Source: Jaltomata sinuosa (Eukaryota > Streptophyta > Magnoliopsida > Solanales > Solanaceae). Taken from it: a stretch of DNA of 64,000 nt. This document shows positions 46,863-59,612 of this stretch, piece by piece; within the stretch, counting starts at the first letter, position 1, and each line of letters begins with the position of its first letter. The stretch is taken from positions 1 to 64,000 of the forward strand of contig QJPP01001920.1 in assembly GCA_003996215.1 (NCBI GenBank). The letters are read 5' to 3'. A program made the position numbers and the translations under genes. The notes beneath the pieces are model-generated. The model was not told where the DNA came from, searched no databases, and saw nothing but the letters and a program-made list of their open reading frames with translations.

Positions 46863-49341
46863 TTTAACCTCCACTTCCACATGGAAGTGGAGGAGGGCTA
46901 CAACAAATGGGTACTTTAGTTTGTGGCATTAGTACATGCTAAAATGTGGCACACTTTTCTTAGCAAGTGAAATAATAAACAATCATTTATTTATCATTTT
47001 TAGCCAATTATGTTGTCTTTATACATATATATATTTAGCTCCTAAAGCATTGATTAACTCTAATTCCTTTAAAAGCACGCTTACTAAGCATTTTCAACTT
47101 GTACATGAACATTCACGATTTGGAAATCATTTTCGACCATTTTCCCAAGGGAGATAACTTTCATTCATTCACTTGGTTAATACGTTGAAGATGTTTTGGC
47201 AGCAAAAGAATATATCTTGATATTTTATTTGATCTTTGAGAGAAATTGATTATCTTCATCACGTTATTCAACAACGAATTTGAGTCTGATTTTGTATCGG
47301 AGCTTCTCAACGCGGTCCGGGCTAGGACATCGTCATTCTAGAAGCTTGTCATCGGACAACAGGTAGGTTACGATTTAAACTCTTTAGACTTAGCATATAT
47401 AGAATAAAATTATATTAATGGGCATCCTTGGGTTGGGTTTACTAGTTTGTACCACAGACCTTGACCGCTTTATTCATGTCCGATTACTTTTCTTCCTCCG
47501 ATGTTTGTAGTATTTCTTTTATACGTTCTATTCACCCTTGTGGTACTGTGTGGCCTTATATTGACTCTAAAAAATAGTTGGTGGGATATTGGAAATATCC
47601 GTGAGTCCCAGAATCATTATTATTGATATAGAGCTGGCTATATGTGCTGTAGAACGATTGGAGCCTGTGCAGGGCTGATATGTTGATTGTGAGCCGTTGG
47701 GCTACTATTTGTGTTTGAGCATGTAATGAGCATGCATATAAAAGATTTTCTACTTGATTTCACTGCGGTTTTGGCTTCGGGCCTTCTAGTTTGATTTCTA
47801 AAAACCTGCATGGCCCGTGGGGACTGTTTTTGGTAAAAATGATTGCAAAGAGGTTTGGTACCATTTTAATGAATCTTCTTGGGGTAAGAGAAAATAAAAA
47901 GGATGTTTTATCACTATTTCTACTATTACTAGACTCTTGGGGGACGAGGGCTAGACGTTTTTGTACTACAGCTTCCGTGATAATACTAGGCTCGGCGAGG
48001 CCGTGCATTAGAACCATTTGATTTACTAATTTAGACACGGATATCCTCCGAGCAGCTTTACTAGGGGATTTTTGAGATTGAGGGGCATCTCGTATATTGC
48101 TCGAGGGCCTCCATGGACCTAGCTATTCCAGATCAGGGGCTACGTGCTGAGAGTACCGGAGGGAGGGTATACGGTGTAGTAGAGGTATACGAGTGTGACC
48201 TTTCATGGATCCTGTCTTCTGGGCCTTATAGGACGTCGAAAGCAGGTAACATACGCTTATTCTATCACATCTAGTGCATCAAATCATCATTTTGTGCGAG
48301 GTACCACCTTTGTTTGTTGTTTGTTGATTGTACGCTTCGGTAGTATGGGATGTCGGAGGGTTTATCTTCACTTGATTGTGTTCGTTGGGTATATGGGCGC
48401 CCGTGGGACTATAGGAAGACTTATTATTACTATTTTGCACTATTGGTTCCTATTGTGGTTCTTATGACTTTGGATATTGTTAAGGTTAAGCCTGGGACTT
48501 CCAGTTGTTAAATTCTTGACTTGAGATACATGCTTAGTTGGGTTATCGTTCTTTGTATTCGAGCATGTTTACTGTTCCCTCCTTTCCTTCTCTATTCGTT
48601 GAGGTTACCTGTATACTGCCTACTTTCTAAACTCTTCTTTATATGTTTGTTGTTGCGAGGATCCTGGTTACGTGTTTCTTTCTTTTGCCTGTGATGTGTG
48701 TTCTTTTAGTTAGCCATATTTATTATTCATGCATGTATTCCTTCCATGCTAGCTTCCGTGTACTTATTTGTTGCCTTCTGTGACTAATTGTTTTCTATTC
48801 TGCTTATTACTGCTCTTTTATTTTATATGTTCCCAGTCGGCCTATGATACCTACTGGGTACTAGTTGCTTTGCAATTGGTGCTCATACTACACTCTGCAT
48901 CTTCTGGTGCAGATCCTAGTGTGAGCCATCGCCGCTATCTTGTTGGAGAGTCATTCTTGGTGATCTTTTGGACTATCTGAACTGAGGGTGAGCTCTTGGC
49001 GATGGATCTTGACTTTTAGTTTATCCTTTGCTTAATGTACTCTATTTCTACTCGGAGACATTTGTGTATATATTATTTTGGATCGTTTGTGCTCTGCTGG
49101 TGTAGTTCTGGCTTTATACTATGATACTAGGTTTTGGGGTTTGGTTTAGCTTCCGCATATGTATATATATATTCTTGTCATCTATCTTTTGATCTTGATC
49201 TTTTTCTTCTTCTTGATTATATCATTTCTTCCGCTTAACTGTTAGCTAGTATCCCATTACTAACCGTTCTGAGCTACAGGGATTGGTTCGCCTACTGAAG
49301 GGTTGTAGGTGCCATCATGACTGAGAAACTGGGTCGTGATA
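46863..49341 (+). repeat. 5' LTR of element B (right), part 2
   Basis: It resumes with TTTAA and the CACTTCCA...TGGAAGTG palindrome and ends TGATA. It retains the about 220 bp (46980-47215) missing from the left copy. Frames such as 47760-48038 are LTR sequence shared by all copies. Confidence 0.88.
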
Positions 49342-49344
49342 GTT

Positions 49345-49357
49345 TGGTATCAGAGCC
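49345..49357 (+). other. primer binding site of element B (right)
   Basis: TGGTATCAGAGCC three bases after the LTR end; same as 8493-8505. Confidence 0.92.
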
Positions 49358-49552
49358 TAGGTTCACTGGTGTCATTGGTATAGGAGTCACTGTCTAGTAG
49401 AGTCCTGTGGATCAGGGTGGAGACGTCCGTAATCAATCTTCGGGAGGCTATAGTGACATATTAGGAAATATGACTCTTTTATTGCTTTGGTATCATGCGT
49501 AGTCCTTGAAGGTTTCTTGAAATCTCACTTGTTCTAGTTCATTCTTCCGCAG

Positions 49553-50725
49553 ATGGTTTGTATGAGAGCATCAACATCATGTAGAGTCGAGCCTCCGACT
49601 CCAGCACCCCAGACACCAGCTAGGGGCCCGGGGAGGTCATAGATGTAGGGTAGAGGACATCCCAGATCAGCGGCACCTGCTAGAGCTGCTAGAGTTGAGG
49701 TAGAGCCCAAGCATGATTATGAGCCAGAGTTTATTCCTGAGCAGTAGAATATGGACCCAAGGATAACCTAGGTACCACCAGCCCCAGTCAGTTCCAACAC
49801 CAGTTTTTGTGCCAGCTTCAGCCCCAGCTCAACCTTCAGATATTCAGGTTTACTATTACAGCTTTTAGGTATGATTGGAGAGTGGCCTTTTGAGGTAGCA
49901 CATACATCCGCTCAGGGGGCAGCCCTAGGTACACCTAGTTCAGGAGCGCAGCCTGCTAATGTGGCTCCCCGTGCAGAGGTTATTCCAGTCTAATTAGTTG
50001 CAGATCCTCTTGATTCTTGCCCAGCTTGACAGAGACGGAGCAGAAGACGTTGGGTAAGTTTTTGAGATTGGCACCTCTGAGGTTCGCTGGTACTGCTGGT
50101 CCGACTAGAGGTGGTGCCCAGCGTGGCAGGACAGGTGGCAGGGGTGTCAGTTGGTCAAGTGGTGGTCGTCGTTAGTTTTATGTGATACTTGGGAGATCGA
50201 AGGCAGAGGCCTCGAATGTTGTGATCACAAGTACGATTTATGTATGCCGTCATTCAACTTTGGCTTGATTTCATCCTAGATCTACTTGCTCGTATGTTTC
50301 TGCCTACTATTTGCCTTGTTTGGGGTTGACTAGTGAGCTATTATTTGTACCTGTATCTATTTCAACCCCGGTAGGATATTCTTTAGTAGTGGATCAGATT
50401 GTGAGATCATGCATGATTTTTGTTGGAGATATTGAGACTTGGGGTGATTTGATAACTCTTGATATGTTAGACTTTGATGCCATTCTAGGTATGGACTGGT
50501 TATCCCCTCACTGTGGTTTTGGATTATTATGCCAAGACTATTACCATAGCCATGCCCAATGCATCCCCGGTTGTGTGGCAGGGTTTTGTCAGCCGTGCAC
50601 CATCTGGGATCATCTCTTATCTTCGAGCTAGTAAGTTGATTTCTCGTGGATGTTTGTCTTATCTAGCATATGTTCGAGATACTAGTGCCGACCCTTCTTC
50701 CCCTGAGTCAGTTCCTGTGGTTTGA
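49553..50725 (+). pseudogene. deleted gag and protease of element B (right)
   Basis: This is the counterpart of 8694-9869. The gag core and zinc knuckle are absent. The protease active site again reads FHPRSTCSYVS, lacking the catalytic Asp. A 2-base loss at about 50513 splits the protease frame (50311-50631 and 50513-50725). A second stop is present near 49641. Confidence 0.8.
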
Positions 50726-50734
50726 GATTTCCTA

Positions 50735-52048
50735 GATGTGTTGCCTACCGACCTTCCAGGCCTTCCACCCGAGTGAGATATCGACTTTGCTATTGAGTTA
50801 GAGCCAGGCACCAGGCCCATTTCCATCTCTCCTTGCTGTATGGCTCTAACTGAGTTGAGAAAGCTGAAGGAGTAGCTCTAGGATTTGTTAGCTAAGGATT
50901 TCATTAGGCCGAGTATATCGCCTTGGGGTGCTCCTATTCTATTTGTGAAGAAGAAGGATGGGTCAATGCGGATATGTATTGATTATCGACAGTTGAATAG
51001 GGTGACTGTAAGGAATAGGTATCTGATGCCGCACATAGATGATTTATTTGATCAGCTTCAGGGTTCGGTCGTATTTTCAAAGATAGATTTGAGGTTAGGC
51101 TACCACCAGTTGAGGGTTAGGGTGGAGTACATCCCTAAGACAGCATTCAGGACACAATATGGCCATTATGAGTTCCTGGTGATGTCTTTTGGGTTGACTA
51201 ATGCCCCTGCAACTTTTATGAACTTGATGCACAGGGTGCTTGGCCTGTATTTGGACTCATTTGTGATAGTTTTCATAGATTACATCTTTGTATACTCGCA
51301 GAGTAGAGATGAACATGATCAGCACTTGAGGATTATACTTCAAACTTTGAGAGATCATCGACTTTATGCCAAGTTCTCAAAGTGTGAGTTTTGGCTTGAG
51401 TCAGTTGCATTCCTAGGGCACGTGGTGTCTAAGGATGGGATTAGAGTTATTTTGGGTAAGATTTCAGCTGTTCGTGATTGGCCTAGACCTACTACTACTA
51501 CCGAGGTTCGCAGTTTTGTTGGGTTAGTAGGGTACTACAAGAGGTTCATCGAGGGGCTTTATTCTGTAGAAGCACCCTTGACTATGTTGACTAGGAAGGA
51601 TGTTCCATTTCAGTGGTCAAATCAGTGCGAGGATAGCTTCTAGAGGCTTAAGTCCTTGTTGACTTCAGCTCTAGTGTTGACTTTACCAGTTGAGGGTTAG
51701 AGTTTCTCGGTATATTGTGATGCTTCAGGGTTTGATCTGGGTTGTGTATTGATGCAGCAAGGTCGTGTGATAGCATATGCGTCGAGACAGTTGAAGGTTC
51801 ATGAGCGCAACTACCCCACGCATGACTTAGAGTTGGTGGCAGTAGTCTTCACGCTCAAGATCTGGAGGCACTACTTATATGGAGTTCATTGTGAGATATT
51901 CACCGACCATCATAGTCTTCAGTACATTACGAGTTTGAAAGAGCTGAACTCGAGGCATAGGAGATGGATAGAGTTACTGAAGGACTATCATTTCACCATT
52001 CTATATCATCCGGGCAAGGCAAACATGGTAGCGGATGCCTTGAGCTAA
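50735..52048 (+). pseudogene. reverse transcriptase and RNase H of element B (right)
   Basis: The frame 50885-51643 is the best-kept RT in the window (252 codons): SPWGAPILFVKKKDGSMRIC, IDDLFDQLQG, YHQLRV, MSFGLTNAPATF. The catalytic box is FIDYIFVYS at about 51273-51299, with Tyr for the second Asp. Left-copy lesions in YRQL and NAPAT are absent here. A TAG after EDSF ends the frame at 51641-51643. RNase H at about 51715-52048 has CDAS, FTDHHSLQ and YHPGKANMVADALS. Confidence 0.88.
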
Positions 52049-52359
52049 AAGGCGGTAAGTATGGGCAACCTAGTTTCACTTTCAGTTTTAGAGTGACTGT
52101 TGGCCTTGGAAATCCATACCTTGGCTAACCATTTGGTTAGGCTCGACTTGTCAGTATTGAGGTTCGTTCTACTCTAGCTGATCAGATTCAGAGCTGATAG
52201 TTTGAGGATCAAAGTTTGTGTGACCTTCTGATAAGGTAGTTCGAGGTGAGGCCAGCTGGGCTACCTTGGGTTCTAATGGTATTCTGAGGTTCTACAGTCG
52301 TCTTTGTATTTTGAGGGTTGGATATTTGATTCAGTTGATACTTCGTGAGGCGCATTATA

Positions 52360-53582
52360 CTAGATACTCCATTCATCCTGGCGCAGCAAAGATGTATAGA
52401 GATTTGAGACAGCTTTACTAGTGAAGTGGTATGAAGTAGGACGTGGTGGAGTGTGTATCTTAGTTCTTAAATAGTCAGCAGGTGAAGTTCGAGCACATGA
52501 GACCTAGTGGTTTGATGCAGTGACATCCCATTCCTGACTGGAAGTGGGAAGGGATTACCATGGACATTTCTTGTCGGTTCAGACTTCTTATGGTGTAGAG
52601 AGGTTAGCTCAGATCTACCTTCGTGAGATTGTTCGATTGCACGGGATCCAAGCTTCTATCATTTCAAACCGCGGCACTCAGTTCACATCTCAGTTCTGGA
52701 GAGCTATTCAGTGAGATTTAGGTACAGAGGTTCAGCTTAGTACTGCATTCCACCCTCATACAGATGGCCAGTCCGAGAGGACTATTTAGGTCCTGGAGGA
52801 CATGTTTCGGGCTTGTGTTCTTGACTTTGGAGGTTTATGGGATCAGTTTGTGCCTTTGGCCGAGTTTGGCCGAGTTTGCTTATAATAATAGCTTTTATTC
52901 GAGCATCAGCATGGCACCATTCGAGGCTTTGTATGGTAGGCATTGTAGATCACTGATTGGTTGGTTTGATGGGTTAGAGTCTAGACCGCATAATACAGAT
53001 TTGCTTCGACATTCCTTAGATCGAGTCCATTTGATTCATGATAGACTTAGAGCAACCCAGAGTAGGCAGAATAGCTACGTTGATCATAGACTATCCCAGA
53101 GTAGACAGAAGAGCTACTCTGATCGTAGACTTCGTGCCTTGGAGTTCAGTGTTGGTGACTTGGTATTCCTTTGAGTATCGCCCGTGAAAGGCATGCTGAG
53201 ATTCGGTCGGCAAGGCAAGCTTAGCCCCAGATAGATTGGGTCATTTGAGATTCTTCAGAGGGTTGGTAGTGTTGTCTATCCATTAGCTTTAGCTCCGATG
53301 TTTTCAGCTATGCATCCAGTTTTCTATGTATCGATGTTGCGATGGTATGTTCCAGATGAGTCTCATATGTTGCAGCGGGACACGGTTTAGTTGGATGAGA
53401 GGTTGGCTTTTGTTAAGGAGACGATTGCTATCGTGGCCAGATATGACAGGAGGTTGAGATCTAGGGTGATTTTGATTGTTAAGGTTCAGTGGGGGCACCG
53501 TTCGATTGAGGAGGCTACCTGAGAAACCGAGAGGGAGATGCGGGCTCAGTACCCGCAGCTGTTTGAGCCTTCAGGTACTTCT
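52360..53582 (+). pseudogene. integrase and chromodomain of element B (right), core deleted
   Basis: The H2C2 region carries stops. Between 'attaccatggac' (about 52565) and 'atttcttgtcggttc' about 85 bp of the catalytic core, including the first part of the DRLTK block, are missing relative to the left copy. The shared 10-bp tandem repeat (ggccgagttt twice, about 52858-52877) and the 13-residue repeat (about 53062-53130) are present. A TGA at about 53172 and a TGA in the chromodomain-like tail (VEEAT then stop, about 53520) add to the damage. Confidence 0.85.
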
Positions 53583-53627
53583 TGTTCTTGACTTTTGAGG
53601 ACAAAATTCCTTTTTAGTAGTGGATGA

Positions 53628-54399
53628 TGTAACGACCCTTCTGGTCATTTTCGCATTTATGTTTTCTTAGCACTGTTAGAACTCTTCTGTAGCGGTCCCA
53701 AGTCATTTATGGCTTTCTCGGACCGGTGGTTCGGTGCCCTGACCGTTCGTTTGGTCTTTATGGTCATTTCCCTATTTTAGAGCTGAGTCTTATTAAGAGT
53801 TATGTTACTGAATCGTGCGATAGTAATTTACAAACGTATGCCCTCATCTGACCTTGTGGGTAGGTCAATCCTGATTCGAGGTGTCGTGTGACCTTAACCT
53901 TCATCCCGTACTAAAGGCTTGCGAGCCTAAATTTGAGAATATTTGTAGTATGGCGCGTATTTGAAAATATTTGATTTAAATTAGGACTTGGTAAAAAGTT
54001 TTATTTTTCTAAACATGTTTTAAGCAGTTATGAAAAAAGAATACCTTTGTTATGATATTTGTGTATGTATTTATTTTATAATAGTTTTATAAGTTATTAA
54101 TATTTTTAACGGAGATAGTAAACTTATTTATGTTAAAAATTATTATTATAATATAGTAGGTTTAATTTGAAATAATTTTCTATTAATTATGATATATTCA
54201 AAAAGTTATATATATCTTACCATGAATCTACGCAATACCCGAGTACATATATAATGAGAAAAGAAAAAATATTTTTGTATAGGGCTACAACAAATGGGTA
54301 CTTTAGTTGGTGGCATTAGTACATGCCAAAAAGCGGCACACTTTTTTAGCAAGTGAAATAATAAACAATCATTTATTTATGATTTTTAGCCAATTATGT

Positions 54400-54449
<50 letters not shown>

Positions 54450-55466
54450 GCTCCTGAGGCATTGATTAACTCTAATTCCTTTAAAAGCACGCTTACTTAC
54501 CATTTTCAACTTGTACATGAACATTCACGGTTTGGAAATCATTTTCGACCATTTTCCCAAGGGAGAACTTTCATTGATTTACTTGGTTAATATGCTGAAG
54601 ATGTTTTGGCAATAAAAGAATATATCTTGATATTTTATTTGGTCTTTTAGAGAAATTGATTATCTACATTAAGTTATTCAAGTACGAATTCGAGTCTGAT
54701 TTCGTTTCAGAGCTTCTCGAAGCGGTTCAGGCTAGGAAATATGTCGTCATTATAGCAGCTTGTCATCGGACAACAGGTAGGTTACGGTTTAAAATCTTTA
54801 GACTTTACATAAATAGAATAAAATTATATTAATGGGCATCCTTGGGTTGGATTTACTAGTTGGTACAACAGACCTTGACTGCTTTATTCATGTCCGATTA
54901 CTTTTCTTCCTCCAATGTTTGTAGTATTTGTTTTATACGCTCTATTCACCCTTGTGGTCCTGTGTGGCCTTATATTGACTCTGGAACATATTTGATGGGA
55001 TATTGGGAATGTTCGCGACTCCCGGACATCGTTATTATTGATATAGAGCTGGCTATATGTGCTGTAGAACGATTGGAGCTTGTGCAGGGCCGATAGGTTG
55101 ATTGTGAGCCGTTGGGCTACTATTTGTTAGAACATATATTGATATAGAACATATTTGCTTGGTGTACTCTATTTCCACTCGGAGATATTTGTGTATATAT
55201 TATTTTGGATCGTTTGTGCTCCGCTGATGTAGTTCTGGCTCTATACTATGATACCATGTTTTGGGGTTTCGTTTAGCTTCCGCATATGCATATATATTCC
55301 TATTATCTATCTTTTCATCTTGATCCTTTGCTTCCTCTTGATTATATCATTTCTTCCGCTTAACTGTTAGCTAGTAGCCCATTACTAACCATTCTAATCT
55401 ACGGGAATTGATTTGTCTACTGAGGGGTTGTAGGTGCCATCATGACCGAGACACTGGATTGTGACA
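53628..55466 (+). repeat. 3' LTR of element B (right), internally deleted; target duplication GTCAT at 55467-55471
   Basis: TGTAACGACCC to TGACA. Two gaps are seen against 12851-15895. The first is a small one at about 54279 that removes exactly the TTTAA-plus-palindrome segment. The second is about 1.2 kb near 55125-55165, where 'gaacatat' motifs meet. A long TG/TA microsatellite lies at 54401-54446. Confidence 0.88.
54401..54446. repeat. (TG)n(TA)n microsatellite
   Basis: Five TG-type units followed by about 18 TA units inside the B 3' LTR. The same position is much shorter in other LTR copies (about 13662-13678 and 47020-47034), so it is length-variable. Confidence 0.95.
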
Positions 55467-55471
55467 GTCAT

Positions 55472-56775
55472 AAAATCAAAAATAACAAAATAATACAAAC
55501 ACAAAAATTACAAACACATATTCATAAGTTTAGACTAAAGCAAGTAAGCTTAAATCCCAAACTAACTCAATACACCAAATTGCTTCCTGGCAGTGACATC
55601 AAAATTGATAACGTCCAAAATCATCTTTCACTTAAGAGAAAATGTAAATGGTCGCATACAATATAAATACTCACCTTAGAGTTGGAGTTGATCCTAATGG
55701 GAACAATGTAAGGGCGATCCATGTTGTGCTTTTTCCTGTTGTGCTTGTATAAATAGGCTAAATAAACAGAAAGTGATAAGTGAGTTGAACTGGCTATGTA
55801 TGAACAATGTCTTGGGCATTGAGTTTATTCTTGAGAATTAGGTCTGAGAGCCTAGTTATGCAGATATTGTTGTTGATACATTTGATATAAAGTGAATACC
55901 ACGATGATATGGTACATGGACACCTACGGTCCCCTGTAGGTCATGGCTAGTGGATATAAATAAGAACCACAGCATGTGGGTACACATTTTTATTCTTCTA
56001 TTCTTATATAATACTGCCATACTATCTTAGGTAGTGAATTTGGTTGTGAACTGAGGTGAGACTAGAGATACAGGTTTGTAAGTAGAGATTGATGGACATA
56101 GCGATATGTGAGATAGTGGTTAAGGGTGATTACTCTGTTTTCTTCCCATGATGATATTCCATAAATTGTGAACTTCATATTGTTGTTGTTGAACTTGCAT
56201 TGAAAAGACTATATTTTGGTTGATTACATGCTAAGTATTGAATTCCTATTACTTGTTATATGTTTTACTATTTTTATGTTATATTATTGTGTCGGTCTAT
56301 GATACTTATAGTACATAGCGTGTTGTACTTATACTACCCTGTGATATTTTTTTGTTGAGTGCAGACCGTGTTCTAGATATTAAGACGCAACCTCGGCTAG
56401 AGTAGAGAGAACGACTTCAGATTCAAGGGTGAGCACTACTTCTCAGGTTGCCATGGATCCTCCATGAGTTGTTGTCCTTCCTCTGAATAATAGAACTCTT
56501 TATCTTACTGTTTTTAGACATTGTTGGATATCTTATAATATGTTGGTTTAGAGTTTCGGACGATGACTTTCTATTCTTTGGGGGATATTTTAGTTGTTGA
56601 ATTCCTTATTGTTTTTATATTATATTAGAGGAGTATTATTTATTTATAATACAGGTTGGTATTACTATTTACTCCTCTAAAATTAGTTAAGTTTGAGAGT
56701 TAGGTTTGGGTTATTTGGTTCTCCCACCGGAAAGTTAGCGTGGGTTCCAATCATGGCTCATTTGGATCATGACAG
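55472..56775 (+). repeat. LTR-like gypsy remnant downstream of element B (right)
   Basis: Counterpart of 15901-17204 with few differences, ending GGATCATGACA. No gene. Confidence 0.5.
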
Positions 56776-56880
56776 TATTTTACGATTCCAAACCAAAGAT
56801 GTTAACAAAAATCTAGTACCCCGTGCCCCTAGTGCGCGGTGACTTTAGTACTGAAAAAATGGATCGTTACACTAGGTACC

Positions 56881-57190
56881 CCCATAGTGCATGTGGAAAA
56901 AAAAAGAGAGGAGGCTGGACAAATGGCCTATTGCACTGCATAGGGTGCCGCATAGGACGTTGCCATAGTGCAAATTTGGGCAGCTTTTGGCCCAAGTCAT
57001 TTTTCAGAAGGACAATCGACCCGGAACCCCCCACCCCCATAGTGCATGTGGAAAAAACAAGAGAGGAGGCTGGACAAATGGCCTATTGCACTGCATAGGG
57101 TGCCGCATAGGACGTTGTCATAGTGCAAATTTGGGCAGCTTTTGGCCCAAGTCATTTTTCAGAAGGACAATCGACCCGGAACCCCCCACC
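56881..57190. repeat. 155-bp tandem duplication (right only)
   Basis: The block beginning CCCATAGTGCATGTGG at 56881 is repeated at 57036, so the period is about 155 bp. The left copy has a single unit at 17321. Overlapping open frames at 56823-57098 and 56987-57352 are by-products of the repeat. Confidence 0.85.
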
Positions 57191-58140
57191 CACACAACCC
57201 TACAAATACTATTTCTCAGCTATTTTTCATTACTGTTGAGCAGAGGAAGACACACGTACTTTAGAGGAACATCTCCTCGTAGATTTTTCTTCTCTTTCTC
57301 ATTACTTTTCATCATTCAATCTCTATCTATTCATGAATTCATTATCTTGTAATTAGCTTATGAGTAGCTAAACTCATAGTAACAAGGGTTATAGTTAAAA
57401 ACATGAAAATTATGGTTTGAATATCATATTATTTGGTTTAGTTTTTATTATTTTATTGAGTTATTTATCTTCTCTTGGTCTTAATTGTTTGGAAGCTTGA
57501 CAACCTATCAAACACTATCTATAGTGCATAATTTAGGCTAGGAGTAGGAAAATTACATACGCAATAAGAAACGGTAGGGCTTGATCGTTAAATTTATTTA
57601 AAAGGGGAAATAATTCATTAACGTGGATAGGAATATACTTGTTAGCCTTGTTTAGTTGATATGGAAGAGAAATCACATGTACTTCACTATTTAACTACGA
57701 CCATACAAATATAAGCGTTAGGAATAGTCAAGTAGGCATAGAAGTTGTTTGAAAAGACGTTCAACCTCGCAAACATCAACATGCAGCTAGTAACTCAGGA
57801 AATAAACTAAACGTATGGTTTGAAGACTCAACTGGATTTTCAAAATACCATAACCCTTGATCATCTCTCTAATATGAATTTCAAACTAATAATCTATGAG
57901 TTACTTCAATTTACTTTTATTCTTGCAAAACACAAAATCACTCTTTATTATTTGTTTCTAACTGAATAGAAATTATAAGATTCGAACTAGTTAATCAATT
58001 CGTCAAATTTCCGTGCAATCTATATCTGGACTTACAAGTCCTATATTACTTGTCAGACTGCGTACACTTGTGTGTGCGTTTGAAATCAACACAACCATAT
58101 TGCTAGGGGTATGCAAAATCGAACCGTAAATCGAACCAAA
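57125..58140. repeat. 1-kb Athila/Tat-like unit (right, single copy)
   Basis: Single counterpart of the two units at 17401-19438. It ends about 37 bp inside the hAT element. No gene seen. Confidence 0.6.
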
Positions 58141-59059
58141 CTGCAAAAAAAAAACCGACTAGTGATTTGGTTTGACTTGGTTTGGTGTTGGAAAAAACCC
58201 CCGACTATAATTGGTTTGGTTTGATTTTAACTAAAAAAAGTCAATCCGAACCAAACCAACCCGATATTACATATATACTATTTTTAAAAATATTTTATAC
58301 ATAAAAATATTTATTGTGATCTAATTTATAAATATTTCTTCAACTTTTTCATAGTTTTTATCATTCAATATGTTATTTCAATTTTAAATGGTTCAATAAG
58401 TCTTTTTACAACCTATAGATATTAGTAACTCAAATAAAACTCAAATCAATATGAATGTTAACAAAAGATTATTCAATCCAATACTAGGAATGACAATCAT
58501 GTTAAATATTTATTTTTTAATTTTACATAAATGCATAAACTAATTTATTTTTCTGTTAATATTTAGTCATGTAGTTAATACTTATTAGACTTATTTTAGC
58601 ATGACTTAATACTTTTAAATTATGATTATTTTTATTATGACTTATTAATATGCAATATTTATTCCATGCGATTTCATTATTTTTTTTGGTTGAATATTTT
58701 ATTGTCATCACTCACTTCATAAATTTCAAATAAAATGAATATATTTTGTCTTTTTTTTTAAGAAATACCTTATATAGTTATTTTTTGCTCGTACTAAAGA
58801 AATATTTGAAGCACAAGTTAATTATATATTTGTATGAAGACTTTATCAGAAAAAACTTGAAAAAACCCAAAAAACCCGAGGAAATAAAAAAACCCGAAAA
58901 ACCCGAGGAAATCAAAAAACCCGAGGAAATAAAAAAAACCCGAGGTTGGAAAAATCGACTTTTATTGGTTTGGTTTTGTTTATAAATTTAAAAATATGAC
59001 ACTAATGGTTTTATTTGGTATTTAAAAAATACGAACCAACCGGTTCATGTATACCCCTA
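58104..59059. mobile_element. hAT-type non-autonomous element (right), uninterrupted, 956 bp
   Basis: Flanked by CATATTGC at 58096-58103 and 59060-59067. Ends TAGGGGTATGCA and TATACCCCTA. It contains the intact site ATGACTTAATAC (about 58598-58609) that C occupies in the left copy. It carries a short minisatellite of aacccgaggaaat-type units (about 58861-58943), expanded relative to 31640-31690. No transposase frame. Confidence 0.87.
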
Positions 59060-59067
59060 CATATTGC

Positions 59068-59542
59068 TTTATTTCTATTCCAGGCCCAAAAAATTATTCC
59101 AAATTCAAACTCAAGTCTCTAATGAAAAAACTATAATTTTCTTTGAATATCAGATTACCCATAAGGTAAAGAACTCAAATTTAAAATTTTATCAAAAATA
59201 AAGTTCAAATCAATCCTCGTATCATCAAAATATAATTCTTTAACTTTATCAAGAAATATATATTAACTTTTGTTTGGGTACAATCCATATATTAACATAG
59301 TAGGCTTTTTAATGACATATCATAACAATTTTTAAATGCTAGGACCAATATGGAAAAGTCATTATGAAATACCCAAAATTCTTTGTATTTCCTTAAGTAG
59401 TATTTTAATTTCTTACCTTTTTTTAAATGATGAAAAGATAATAAGCACTATTCCTTTCTAGGCTAGTAATGGATGGTAACAATTTAATTAAGTATAGATT
59501 TATGTAGTATCAAAATCAAAGACACCTAATCATTTCTCACAT
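59068..59542. other. AT-rich upstream region of defensin-like gene 2
   Basis: Nearly identical to 31811-32284; nothing recognisable beyond promoter-like AT-rich DNA. Confidence 0.5.
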
Positions 59543-59551
59543 TATAAATAG
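59543..59551 (+). promoter_or_regulatory. TATA box of defensin-like gene 2
   Basis: TATAAATAG, 70 bp before the ATG at 59613; same context as copy 1. Confidence 0.7.
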
Positions 59552-59612
59552 CACCATCTCTTTCTCACTTGTAAGAACAAATATACACATTCTCAAAAAT
59601 TTCTACTTAGGC

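Larger units (their letters stand above)
38121..55466 (+). mobile_element. Ty3/Gypsy chromovirus B, right copy, with element A nested in its 5' LTR
   Basis: The element is bracketed by GTCAT at 38116-38120 and 55467-55471. It consists of 5' LTR part 1 (38121-38774), nested element A (38775-46862), 5' LTR part 2 (46863-49341), primer site, gag-deleted pol (49553-53582) and 3' LTR (53628-55466). Removing A gives an element of about 9.3 kb. Compared with the left copy it has lost about 85 bp of the integrase core and about 1.2 kb of the 3' LTR. Confidence 0.9.
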
